Source: Kribbella caucasensis (GTDB lineage: Bacteria; Actinomycetota; Actinomycetes; Propionibacteriales; Kribbellaceae). Taken from it: a DNA stretch of 64,000 bases. The stretch is taken from the NCBI RefSeq assembly GCF_004361855.1, contig NZ_SNWQ01000003.1:124001-188000 (forward strand), given 5' to 3'. Position 1 is the stretch's first letter. Each line of letters opens with the position of its first letter. This document shows, piece after piece, positions 49,801 to 57,276 of this stretch. A program made the position numbers and the translations under genes. A model generated the notes under the pieces. It worked only from the letters and a program-made list of their open reading frames with translations. It did not search any database and was not told where the DNA came from.

Positions 49801-51744
49801 CGCGAGATGGGCCACGACTGCCAGAACAGCGACTTCACCGTCGTCGGCGTCGGTGACATGTCGGGTGATGTGTTCGGCAACGGGATGTTGTTGTCGGAGC
49901 ACATCCGGCTGGTCGCGGCGTTCGACCATCGGCACATCTTCCTCGACCCGGCGCCGGACGCGGCGGTGTCGTTCGCGGAGCGCCGGCGGCTGTTCGACCT
50001 GCCGCGGTCGTCGTGGGCGGATTACGACGCCTCGCTGATCTCGACCGGTGGTGGGGTGTACCCGCGGACGGACAAGGCGATCCCGATCTCGGCCGAGATC
50101 CGGGACGCCCTCGGGATCGAGGGCACCCTAGCGACGATGACGCCGGCCGAGCTGATGAACGCGATCCTCAAGGCGCCGGTCGACCTGTTCTGGAACGGCG
50201 GGATCGGCACCTACGTGAAGTCCGAGGGCGAGTCGAACTCCGACGTCGGCGACAAGGCCAACGACGCGATCCGGATCAACGGCTCCGAGTTGCGCGCCAA
50301 GGCGGTCGGCGAGGGCGGCAACCTCGGCTTCACCCAGCTCGGCCGGATCGAGTACGCCGGTCACGGCGGCCGGATCAACACCGACTTCATCGACAACGTG
50401 GCCGGCGTGGACACCTCCGACCACGAGGTGAACATCAAGATCCTGCTGGACAAGGTGGTCGCCGACGGGGACCTGACCGAGAAGCAGCGCAACGACATCA
50501 TCGCCTCGATGACCGACGAGGTCACCGCGCTGGTGCTGAAGAGCAACTACCGGCAGAACATCGGCCTGGCGAACGCCACCGCCCAGGCCGCGGCGCTGCT
50601 GCACGTCCACGCCGACTGGATTCGCCGGCTGGAGAAGCAGGGCCTGCTCGACCGGGAGCTGGAGTTCCTGCCGAGTGTGGCCGAGATCCGGCGGCGCAAG
50701 GCCGACGGGCGTGGGCTGACCTCGCCCGAACTGTCGGTGCTGATCGCGTACACCAAGATCGTGCTCGAGGCCGATCTGCTGGAGACCTCGCTACCGGACG
50801 ACGAGTACCTCGCCTCGAAGCTGGCCAGCTACTTCCCCCAGGTGATCCAGGAGCGTTTCCCCGAGCAGATGGCGGCCCACCAGCTGCGCCGGGAGATCAT
50901 CACCACCCAGGTGGTGAACGAGTTCGTCAACTCGTCCGGGATCACCGCGTACCACCGGCTCTCGCTGGAGACCGGCGGCACCGTCGAGGACGTGGTCCGC
51001 GCCAACCTGGCCGCGTCGCGGATCTTCGGGCAGCCGGATCTGCTCGCCCGCAACGCCGACCTGGACAACATCGTCGACGCCGACACCCAGACCAAGATGC
51101 GGCTGGAGACCCGCACCCTGGTCGAACGCGCGACCCGCTGGCTGGTCAGCAACCACCGGCCGCCGCTGGACATCGCCGAGCTGGTCGAGTTCTTCTCGCC
51201 CGGGATCTCCAAGCTCACCACGGCGTTGCCGGACGTACTGCGGGGCCGTGAGCTCGCGTTGTTCGAGCAGCGCCGGGAGGGCCTGGTGGCGAAGGGGGTT
51301 CCGGCCGAGTTCGCCAACCGGATCGCGATCCTGCCGCCGGCGTACGCGGGCCTCGGCATCGTCGAGACCGCCGACCGCGACGACCTCGACGTGCTGGAGG
51401 TCGCCAAGGTCCACTTCGCGCTCGGCGAGCGGCTGCAGCTGGGCCGGTTCCTCGAACGCATCATCGGCCTGCCGCGGACCGACCGCTGGCAGACGATGGC
51501 GCGAGCCGCACTCCGTGATGATCTGCACGCCGTCCACGCCCGGCTGACCGCGCAGGTGCTGGCGACCACCGACGCGTCCGCCGAACCGGAAGACCGGGTG
51601 ATCGCCTGGCAGGACGCCAACGCGGCGGCCCTGTCCCGCGCGGCCACCATGATGGAGGAGATCGTCGACACCGAGGGCCCCGAGCTGGCCCACCTGTCCG
51701 TCGGCCTCCGCCTGGTCCGCACGTTGCTGGGCAACCAGGCCTGA
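46879..51744 (+). CDS. gdh: NAD-specific glutamate dehydrogenase, large (180-kDa) type
   Basis: This 1621-residue cytoplasmic enzyme deaminates L-glutamate to 2-oxoglutarate with NAD. It is the giant class first described in Streptomyces. The ATG at 46879 follows GGTGGGGA. The long N-terminal half has ACT-like regulatory segments (HGWSAEGRTAVEVVVDDMPF). The catalytic core lies around residues 810-1130, with GAVARGGLRWSDRREDFRTE, QMVKNSVIVPVGAKGGFYAK and a nucleotide-binding part (FTVVGVGDMSGDVFGNGML). The C-terminal 400 residues are helical. It stands alone, with its own 88-base upstream gap, and ends nine bases from the convergent GntR gene. Its likely role is growth on amino acids such as glutamate and proline. 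Confidence 0.94.
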   Translation: MQSKLDVQKADVLAKAVAAGTQGHDRSVDPQKLKSFLERYYRYVAPEDLAERQPTDCLGAAKHHYKSATNRPQGTAKVHVFTPTLEEHGWSAEGRTAVEVVVDDMPFLVDSATMVINEQGLELQLVIHPQFVVRRDVTGTLQEVLEDGSTADEHDLVRESWMHLEIERIPDPAEHRRLEQALQRVLSDVREAVEDWPKMHEKAITIAAELDASQLPISETEVEEARELLEWLADEHFTFLGYREYAFTMDGDQGILRGVPGTGLGILRPDPKLDENAGKLPPEVSAKAREKKLLILTKANSRSTVHRSAYLDYVGIKEFDENGEPVAERRFIGLLSSTAYTESVMHVPVLRRKALELFRLTGFEANSHSGKGLLDVLETYPRDELLQAPVEDLLPIVQTVLRLQERRAVKLFIRRDVYNRYLSCLVYLPRDRYTTAVRLKMQQILKDAIGADSVEYTAAVSESVLARVHFVVRMKHGETVGSYDSELLEQRIVEATRAWEDDFTAALHNLGGDIAVTRLSSQYARSFPEAYKEDFDARVAVTDAMIIDALPAEDGMAMSLYTPIDEEWEGERRFKVYRTGTALSLSQVLPHLTHMGVEVIDERPYEIRRPDDTAYIYDFGLRAPTEYEEREELRTLFSDTFQAVWDGRAESDKLNALVLRGSLSWRQVSILRAYQKYIRQGGTPFSQDYIENTFLNHVDVASLLVRLFETSFDPTLGATDDPGRVNAAGQLEKEILAALDTVQSLDEDRILRSYLTVIKATLRTNYFQPGPDGRPRDYISLKLEPKAIPDLPQPRPAYEIFVYSPQVEGVHLRFGAVARGGLRWSDRREDFRTEVLGLVKAQMVKNSVIVPVGAKGGFYAKQLPDPSADRDAWLAEGVASYKTFISGLLDITDNIVGGEIVPPTDVVRYDGDDAYLVVAADKGTATFSDIANGVAKEYGFWLGDAFASGGSVGYDHKAMGITARGAWESVKRHFREMGHDCQNSDFTVVGVGDMSGDVFGNGMLLSEHIRLVAAFDHRHIFLDPAPDAAVSFAERRRLFDLPRSSWADYDASLISTGGGVYPRTDKAIPISAEIRDALGIEGTLATMTPAELMNAILKAPVDLFWNGGIGTYVKSEGESNSDVGDKANDAIRINGSELRAKAVGEGGNLGFTQLGRIEYAGHGGRINTDFIDNVAGVDTSDHEVNIKILLDKVVADGDLTEKQRNDIIASMTDEVTALVLKSNYRQNIGLANATAQAAALLHVHADWIRRLEKQGLLDRELEFLPSVAEIRRRKADGRGLTSPELSVLIAYTKIVLEADLLETSLPDDEYLASKLASYFPQVIQERFPEQMAAHQLRREIITTQVVNEFVNSSGITAYHRLSLETGGTVEDVVRANLAASRIFGQPDLLARNADLDNIVDADTQTKMRLETRTLVERATRWLVSNHRPPLDIAELVEFFSPGISKLTTALPDVLRGRELALFEQRREGLVAKGVPAEFANRIAILPPAYAGLGIVETADRDDLDVLEVAKVHFALGERLQLGRFLERIIGLPRTDRWQTMARAALRDDLHAVHARLTAQVLATTDASAEPEDRVIAWQDANAAALSRAATMMEEIVDTEGPELAHLSVGLRLVRTLLGNQA

Positions 51745-51753
51745 GATTGGGGC

Positions 51754-52491
51754 TTACCGCTCGGAGACGATGACGTCGACGGAGTAGTGGTCGGCTCGGT
51801 AGCAGTGGTCGCCGAACTCGACCGCTGAGCCGTCGGCGTCATAGGCGGATCGGGTCATGGTGACCAGGGGCTCCGCCTTGGACATGTGCAGGGTCCGGCG
51901 TTCGTCGGCGGTGGCGTTGCGGGCGCCGATCCGTTGCCGCGCGACCATCGGACGGATCCCGCGCGCCCGGAGTACGGCGTACAGGCCGTCTTTGGTCAGC
52001 TGCTCGACGGTCAGGTCGTTCGTTGTCGGCGGCAACCAGTTGCGCATGATCGCGAGCGGCACATCGTCGGCGTACCGGAGCCGGACGATCGCGACCAGTG
52101 GGGTGCCGGCCGGGAGTCCGAGCACCTCGGCGGCGCGGTCGTCCTGGGCCTCGCAGTTCAGCGACAGCACTTCGGTGCGTGGTGCGCGGCCCTCGCGTTC
52201 AAGGTCTTCGTACAGGCTGGTCAGCTCGGCCTTGCGGTGCACCATCTGGTTCGCGACCGTGGTGCCGATACCGCGGCGGCGGACCAGCAGGCCCTTGTTG
52301 ACCAGCTCGGAGATCGCCCTGCGCACGGTCGGCCGGGACAGGCTGAGCCGGTCCGACATGGCGATCTCGTTCTCGAACGGGTCGCCGGGCCGCAGCGTGC
52401 CGTCGGCGATAGCGGCGGTCAGCTGTTCGGCGAGCTGGTGGTAGAGCGGCACCGGGCTCGTCCGATCGATCTGGATCGGCAAGGCGGCCAT
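51754..52491 (-). CDS. GntR-family (HutC-type) regulator of inositol genes
   Basis: This 245-residue regulator starts at the ATG at 52491. Residues 10-75 are the GntR winged helix (VPLYHQLAEQLTAAIADGTL, SDRLSLSRPTVRRAISELVN). Residues 95-240 are a UTRA/HutC ligand domain (PLVAIVRLRYADDVPLAIMR; LYAVLRARGIRPMVARQRIG; GDHCYRADHYSVDV). It is divergent from iolG, so it most likely represses the iol operon until inositol or an intermediate is bound. No Shine-Dalgarno precedes the start; a -10 (TAACAT) lies seven bases upstream, which suggests a leaderless message. Confidence 0.9.
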   Translation of the reverse strand: MAALPIQIDRTSPVPLYHQLAEQLTAAIADGTLRPGDPFENEIAMSDRLSLSRPTVRRAISELVNKGLLVRRRGIGTTVANQMVHRKAELTSLYEDLEREGRAPRTEVLSLNCEAQDDRAAEVLGLPAGTPLVAIVRLRYADDVPLAIMRNWLPPTTNDLTVEQLTKDGLYAVLRARGIRPMVARQRIGARNATADERRTLHMSKAEPLVTMTRSAYDADGSAVEFGDHCYRADHYSVDVIVSER

Positions 52492-52502
52492 GACGGGGAT
52501 GT

Positions 52503-52521
52503 TACATGAACGAGGTATGTA
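52503..52521. promoter_or_regulatory. Candidate GntR operator TACAT-N9-ATGTA
   Basis: TACAT (52503-52507) and ATGTA (52517-52521) form an inverted repeat that overlaps the predicted -10 of the GntR gene. A separate perfect 8-base palindrome, TGTTAACA, lies at 52540-52547, just before the iolG -35. Either or both could bind the local regulator. Confidence 0.4.
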
Positions 52522-52552
52522 TGTCTCGACGTCAAAATGTGTTAACAAACTA

Positions 52553-52581
52553 TTGACACTCCTGCCACGGGCGGGAAGGCT
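52553..52581 (+). promoter_or_regulatory. Promoter of the iol operon
   Basis: A consensus -35 TTGACA (52553-52558) is followed after 17 bases by AAGGCT (52576-52581), close to the actinobacterial TAGGCT-type -10. This gives a leader of about 30 bases with GAGAGGG six bases before the iolG ATG. Confidence 0.55.
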
Positions 52582-52618
52582 GGTCGGGCGTAACCAGGCG
52601 GACTTGAGAGGGCAGCGG

Positions 52619-53620
52619 ATGCGGATCGGGTTGGTTGGGGTCGGGCGGATCGGAGCGTTCCACGCCGCGACGTTGAAGGGCTTGCCGTCGGTTGATCAGG
52701 TGGTCGTCACGGACGCGGACGTGAGCAGGGCCGAGTTGGTCGCGAAGGATCTCGGGGTCGAGTTCGCCCCTTCTGTTGCGGCGTTGCTGGCGAGTGGGAT
52801 CGACGGGTTCGTCATCGCGGCCGCGACCTCGGCCCATGCGGAGCTGATCGCCGCCGGGGTGGCCGCCGGGATTCCGACCTTCTGCGAGAAGCCGCTCGCC
52901 ACCGATCTGGCCGACAGTCAGCGCGTGGTCGAGTTGGTGGAGGCCTCGGACGTGCCCGTGCACATCGGTTTCCAGCGCCGCTTCGACGCCGGCTACCAGG
53001 CCGCCGCCGCGCAGGTGCGATCGGGTGAGCTCGGGTTCATCCATCACATCCGGGCGAACACGAACGACGCGTTCCCGCCGCCCGCGGAGTACATCCCGAC
53101 CAGCGGCGGCTTCTTCCGCGACTGCACGGTGCACGACTTCGACATCATCCGGTACGTCACCGGCCGCGAGGTGGTCAGCGTGTTCGCCACCGGCGCGAAC
53201 CGGGGTGAGTCCTTCTTCGGCCAGTACGGCGATGTCGACGCGGCCGCTGGTCTGCTTACGCTCGACGACAACACGTTCGTCTCGGTCAGCGGCACCCGGT
53301 ACAACGCGGCCGGCCATGACGTGCGGATGGAGATCCTCGGCAGCCTTGGTTCGATCGCGATCGGCCTGGACGAGCACACTGCGCTGCGGTCGGTGGAGTC
53401 CGGTGTCGCCTTCCCTGGTGGCCAAGCTCACGCGACCTTCATGGATCGCTTCCGCCCTTCCTACGTCGCCGAACTGACCGCCTTCACCGAGGTCGTGTCC
53501 GGTCAGCGCGAGGTCCCCTGCACGGTCCGCGATGCGTTGCAAGCCTTCCGGATCGCGGATGCCTGTGAACTGTCCCGTCGAGAGAACCGCGTTGTCGCCT
53601 TGGAGGAGATCGGCCGATGA
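52619..53620 (+). CDS. iolG: Inositol 2-dehydrogenase
   Basis: This 333-residue Gfo/Idh/MocA oxidoreductase oxidises myo-inositol to 2-keto-myo-inositol with NAD. The Rossmann start is MRIGLVGVGRIGAFHAATL, the sugar-site Lys is in CEKPLATDLADS, and the catalytic Asp/His region is GGFFRDCTVHDFDIIRYVTG. The open frame extends upstream through the promoter, so the ATG at 52619 behind GAGAGGG is the real start. It heads the operon and overlaps iolE by four bases. The operon makes inositol dehydrogenase the best reading among family members. Confidence 0.92.
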   Translation: MRIGLVGVGRIGAFHAATLKGLPSVDQVVVTDADVSRAELVAKDLGVEFAPSVAALLASGIDGFVIAAATSAHAELIAAGVAAGIPTFCEKPLATDLADSQRVVELVEASDVPVHIGFQRRFDAGYQAAAAQVRSGELGFIHHIRANTNDAFPPPAEYIPTSGGFFRDCTVHDFDIIRYVTGREVVSVFATGANRGESFFGQYGDVDAAAGLLTLDDNTFVSVSGTRYNAAGHDVRMEILGSLGSIAIGLDEHTALRSVESGVAFPGGQAHATFMDRFRPSYVAELTAFTEVVSGQREVPCTVRDALQAFRIADACELSRRENRVVALEEIGR

Positions 53621-54498
53621 GTGAGCTTGCTACCCGGATCGCGGGGGCCCCGATCTCTTGGGGTGTCTCCGAGGTCCCAGGTTGGGGCTGGCAGTACGAC
53701 CCGGAGACGGTGCTGGCCGAGATGCGTGATGCCGGGATCGCCGCCACCGAGTTCGGACCGGACGGGTTCCTGCCGGATGACCCGGCGGACAAGGCGAAGA
53801 CGCTGGCCGATCTCGGACTGCGTGCGGTCGGCGGCTTCGTTCCCGTCGTACTGCATGACCCGTCGTACGATCCGGCGCCTGAGGTCTCTCGGGCTCTGCA
53901 GGGATTCGCCGCGGCCGGCGCTTCGACCCTGGTGCTCGCGGCCGCGACCGGCCAGGACGGGTACGACGACCGCCCGGTGCTGGACGCATCCGGCTGGCAG
54001 ACGCTCCTCGCCAACCTCGACCGCCTGGCTGAACTCGCCGCTGCTCAAGGCATCCTCGCCACCATCCACCCGCACGTCGGCACGATGGTGGAGAACGCGG
54101 ACGACGTACGCCAAGTCCTCGACGGCTCCACGATCGGCCTGACCCTCGACACCGGGCACCTGCTGATCGGCGGCGTCGACCCGGTCGCGCTGACTCTCGA
54201 GTACACCGCGCGGATCAAGCACACGCACCTCAAGGATGTCGACGCGTCCTGGGCCGCTCGAGTGCAATCGGGTGAGCTCTCCTACACCGATGCGGTCCGG
54301 CAGGGCATGTACCGCCCACTCGGCGCCGGTGACATCGACCTCGCCGCGATCGTCGGCGCGCTCGAGGCATCCGGGTACGACGGCTGGTACGTCCTCGAGC
54401 AGGACACGATCCTTCTCGACCGACCGACCGACGAGGGGCCGGTGGTCGATGTCCGGGCGAGCATCGATCACCTGCGCCGGATCGCCGAGGCGGTCTGA
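53617..54498 (+). CDS. iolE: Myo-inosose-2 dehydratase
   Basis: This 293-residue TIM-barrel enzyme of the AP-endonuclease family 2 class removes water from 2-keto-myo-inositol to give the trihydroxycyclohexanedione. Motifs are RIAGAPISWGVSEVPGWGWQ, ATEFGPDGFLPDD, ATIHPHVGTMVEN, GLTLDTGHLLIGGVDP and IKHTHLKDVDASW; Glu, Asp and His residues of these blocks bind the metal. It overlaps iolG (ATGA) and iolC (TGATG). Confidence 0.92.
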   Translation: MSELATRIAGAPISWGVSEVPGWGWQYDPETVLAEMRDAGIAATEFGPDGFLPDDPADKAKTLADLGLRAVGGFVPVVLHDPSYDPAPEVSRALQGFAAAGASTLVLAAATGQDGYDDRPVLDASGWQTLLANLDRLAELAAAQGILATIHPHVGTMVENADDVRQVLDGSTIGLTLDTGHLLIGGVDPVALTLEYTARIKHTHLKDVDASWAARVQSGELSYTDAVRQGMYRPLGAGDIDLAAIVGALEASGYDGWYVLEQDTILLDRPTDEGPVVDVRASIDHLRRIAEAV

Positions 54499-55439
54499 TG
54501 GCAGACGACGTACTGACGATCGGGCGGATCGGCGTCGACCTCTATCCGCTCCAGACCGGCACGCATCTGGAGGATGTCGAGACCTTCGGCAAGTTCCTCG
54601 GCGGCAGCGCGACCAACGTCGCCGTCGCGGCCGCCAGGCACGGGCGCAAGTCCGCCGTGATCAGCCGGACCGGCAACGACCCGTTCGGCACCTTCATCCA
54701 CCGGACGCTGCGCGAACTCGGTGTCGACGACCGCTACGTCACGCCGGTCGAGGGCCTGCCGACGCCGATCACCTTCTGCGAGATCTTCCCGCCGGACAGC
54801 TTCCCGCTGTACTTCTACCGGTTCCCGAAGGCGCCGGATCTTGTCATCAACCCGTCCGAACTGGACCTGGACGCGATCCGCGACGCCTCGATCTACTGGT
54901 CGACGGTGACCGGTCTGTCGGCGGAGCCGAGCCGGTCCGCGCATTTTGTCGCCTGGGAGGCCCGGGAGCGTCGTCCGCTGACTGTGCTGGATCTCGACTA
55001 CCGGCCGATGTTCTGGGCCGATCCGAGTGAGGCCCACGAGCAGGTCAGCCGCGCCCTCGGCCACTGCACCGTTGCCGTTGGCAACAGAGAGGAGTGCGAG
55101 GTGGCAGTAGGCGAGACCGATCCCGACAAGGCGGCCCAGGCGCTGCTGGATCGCGGCCTGGACCTGGCCGTCGTCAAGCAGGGCCCGAAGGGGACGCTGG
55201 CCCGCACCCGGGACGAACGAGTCGAAGTCCCACCCTTCCCGGTCGAGGTCGTCAACGGCCTCGGCGCCGGCGACGGCTTCGGCGGCGCTCTCTGCCACGG
55301 ACTGCTGTCCGGCTGGCCGCTGGAGAAGACCATCCGCTTCGCCAACACCGCCGGCGCCATCGTCGCCTCCCGCCTGGAGTGCTCCACCGCCATGCCCACC
55401 GAGGCCGAAGTCCTCACCCTGCTGGGTGAAACCGCATGA
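54498..55439 (+). CDS. iolC: 5-dehydro-2-deoxygluconokinase
   Basis: This 313-residue PfkB-family kinase phosphorylates 2-deoxy-5-keto-gluconate at C6 using ATP. It has the first PfkB signature, FGKFLGGSATNVAVAAARHG, and the second, VEVVNGLGAGDGFGGALCHG, with catalytic Asp. The segment EIFPPDSFPLYFYRFPKAPD is typical of IolC. The start overlaps the iolE stop by one base. Confidence 0.92.
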   Translation: MADDVLTIGRIGVDLYPLQTGTHLEDVETFGKFLGGSATNVAVAAARHGRKSAVISRTGNDPFGTFIHRTLRELGVDDRYVTPVEGLPTPITFCEIFPPDSFPLYFYRFPKAPDLVINPSELDLDAIRDASIYWSTVTGLSAEPSRSAHFVAWEARERRPLTVLDLDYRPMFWADPSEAHEQVSRALGHCTVAVGNREECEVAVGETDPDKAAQALLDRGLDLAVVKQGPKGTLARTRDERVEVPPFPVEVVNGLGAGDGFGGALCHGLLSGWPLEKTIRFANTAGAIVASRLECSTAMPTEAEVLTLLGETA

Positions 55440-56389
55440 CCACCAACCACCCCACCCCCGCCAACCAGTTGCCAACCGGTCAGGCGGGTGGCTCTTGGGG
55501 ATCGGCGCAGGCCCTGGGTGACCTGACGGAGCTACGGGTGCGGCATCCGGAGCGGATCACCGAGGCCTGGCAGCAGCGGCGGCGGCGGGAACTGGTCGGC
55601 GATGACGGCCGGCTGCTGATCGTGGCGGCTGACCATCCGGCTCGCGGTGCCCTCGGTGTGCGCGACGACCGGATGGCGATGGCGAGCCGGCCCGCGTTGA
55701 TCGACCGTTTGCTGGCCGCCCTCGAACGCCCGGGCGTCGACGGCGTACTGGCCACCCCCGACGTGCTCGAGGACCTGCTGCTCCTGGGCGCCCTCGAAGG
55801 CAAGATCGTCATCGGCTCGATGAACCGCGGCGGCCTGCAGGGCGCATCATTCGAGCTCGACGACCGCTTCACCGCCTACCGTACGGCGGATGAGATCGCC
55901 GCGCGCAGACTCGACGGCGGCAAGATGCTGACCAGGATCGACCTCGGCGATCCCGGCACCGTGGCGACGCTGGAAAGCAGCGCCGCGGCCGTCACCGGAC
56001 TCGCCGAACACAAACTGATGGCCATGGTCGAACCGTTCTGGTCCACCCGCAAGGACGGCCGCGTCACGAACCTGCTCGACCCCGACTCCGTCATCAAGTC
56101 GATCCACATCGCCGCCGGACTAGGCGCCACCAGTGCCTACACCTGGCTCAAGCTGCCGGTCGTCGACGATCTCCCTCGGGTGATGGAGGCAACGACTCTC
56201 CCCACCCTTCTCCTCGGTGGCGATCCCACGGGCGCCCCCGAAGAGACGTACGCCTCTTGGGGCAAGGCCCTCAGCCTCCCCTCGGTCCGCGGCCTCGTCG
56301 TCGGTCGAGCCCTCCTCTTCCCACCCGACGGCAACGTCCGCGCCGCCGTAGACCAAGCCGCCACCCTCGTCCACGGAGGCGCGGCATGA
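55436..56389 (+). CDS. Cgl0159-family TIM-barrel aldolase of the inositol pathway
   Basis: This 317-residue protein matches the Cgl0159 family, named for a Corynebacterium glutamicum protein found in its inositol cluster and related to class I aldolases of the DeoC/LacD kind. Visible segments are LLIVAADHPARGALGVRDDR, GKIVIGSMNRGGLQG, MLTRIDLGDPGTVATLESSA, LMAMVEPFW, and TYTWLKLP-like SAYTWLKLPVVDDLPRVMEA with a Lys in Schiff-base position. Since no IolJ aldolase is otherwise present, it probably splits 2-deoxy-5-keto-gluconate 6-phosphate into dihydroxyacetone phosphate and malonate semialdehyde. The overlap with iolC and iolB supports this. Confidence 0.82.
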   Translation: MTTNHPTPANQLPTGQAGGSWGSAQALGDLTELRVRHPERITEAWQQRRRRELVGDDGRLLIVAADHPARGALGVRDDRMAMASRPALIDRLLAALERPGVDGVLATPDVLEDLLLLGALEGKIVIGSMNRGGLQGASFELDDRFTAYRTADEIAARRLDGGKMLTRIDLGDPGTVATLESSAAAVTGLAEHKLMAMVEPFWSTRKDGRVTNLLDPDSVIKSIHIAAGLGATSAYTWLKLPVVDDLPRVMEATTLPTLLLGGDPTGAPEETYASWGKALSLPSVRGLVVGRALLFPPDGNVRAAVDQAATLVHGGAA

Positions 56390-57276
56390 CAACTTGGTTC
56401 CGGCCGGCCGGATCCACCGCGCGGGACGGCTTCGAGCTTGCTGTCAGCCCTGGCGAGGAGGGCTGGGAGCACACCGGTCTGTACGTCGCGACGTTGCAGC
56501 CTGGTCAGTCCGTCGAGTTCGACACCGGTGATTGCGAATACCTGGTGCTTCCGCTCAGCGGATCCGCCGAGGTGATCGTCGAGGGCGAGACCGTGCCGCT
56601 CGGAGGCCGCGCGGACGTCTTCGCAGCAGCGACCGACTTCGCCTACGTCCCACGTGGAACCACGGTTGCCGTCGTCAGCGCAGGCGGTGCCCGCATCGCC
56701 TTCCCGCACGCGAAGGCCGCGAGCGACTACCCGTTCCGGCGGGTCGGCGTGGAGCAGGTGGAGACCGAACTCCGCGGCGCCGGTGTCGCCTCCCGGCAGG
56801 TGCGGAACTTCGGCACGCCGGCGGTGCTCGAGGCGGACTCGATCATCGCGTGCGAGGTTCTCACCCCGGCCGGGAACTGGTCGTCGTACCCGCCGCACAA
56901 GCACGACGAGCACAAGCCTGGTAAGGAAAGCGAGCTCGAGGAGATCTACTACTTCGAGCTGCAGCTGTCCGACGATGCCCCCGAAGGTGTCAAGGGCAAC
57001 GATCCGATCGGCTACCAGCGGGTCTACGGCACCGAGGACCGCCCGATCGACGTGCTCGCGGAAGTCCGCAGCGGCGACCTGGTCCTGGTACCTCATGGTT
57101 GGCACGGTCCGGCGATGGCACCTCCTGGCTATGACATGTACTACCTGAACGTGATGGCCGGCCCCGGCACCGAACGCGAGTGGCTGATCAGCGACGACCC
57201 CGAGCACGCGTGGGTCCGTAGTACCTGGGCCGCCCAGAAGGTTGACCCCAGACTCCCCTTTGGAGACCAGCGATGA
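56386..57276 (+). CDS. iolB: 5-deoxy-glucuronate isomerase
   Basis: This 296-residue double-cupin enzyme converts 5-deoxy-glucuronate to 2-deoxy-5-keto-gluconate. The metal-binding block SSYPPHKHDEHKPGKESELE is followed by EEIYYFELQ and the VLVPHGWHGPAMAPPGYDMY YLNVMAGP region, all standard for IolB. GGAGG precedes the ATG, which overlaps the upstream stop. Confidence 0.94.
   Translation: MTTWFRPAGSTARDGFELAVSPGEEGWEHTGLYVATLQPGQSVEFDTGDCEYLVLPLSGSAEVIVEGETVPLGGRADVFAAATDFAYVPRGTTVAVVSAGGARIAFPHAKAASDYPFRRVGVEQVETELRGAGVASRQVRNFGTPAVLEADSIIACEVLTPAGNWSSYPPHKHDEHKPGKESELEEIYYFELQLSDDAPEGVKGNDPIGYQRVYGTEDRPIDVLAEVRSGDLVLVPHGWHGPAMAPPGYDMYYLNVMAGPGTEREWLISDDPEHAWVRSTWAAQKVDPRLPFGDQR

Noticed and set aside
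46801..49935. Open frame of 1044 codons on the minus strand
   Set aside because: It is antisense to the glutamate dehydrogenase gene, has the Arg/Val/Leu-rich composition of a GC-rich shadow frame, and matches no family.
52490..52618. Extended N-terminus of iolG
   Set aside because: The extension contains the consensus -35, the palindrome and the GntR promoter. The Rossmann motif begins at the ATG at 52619.
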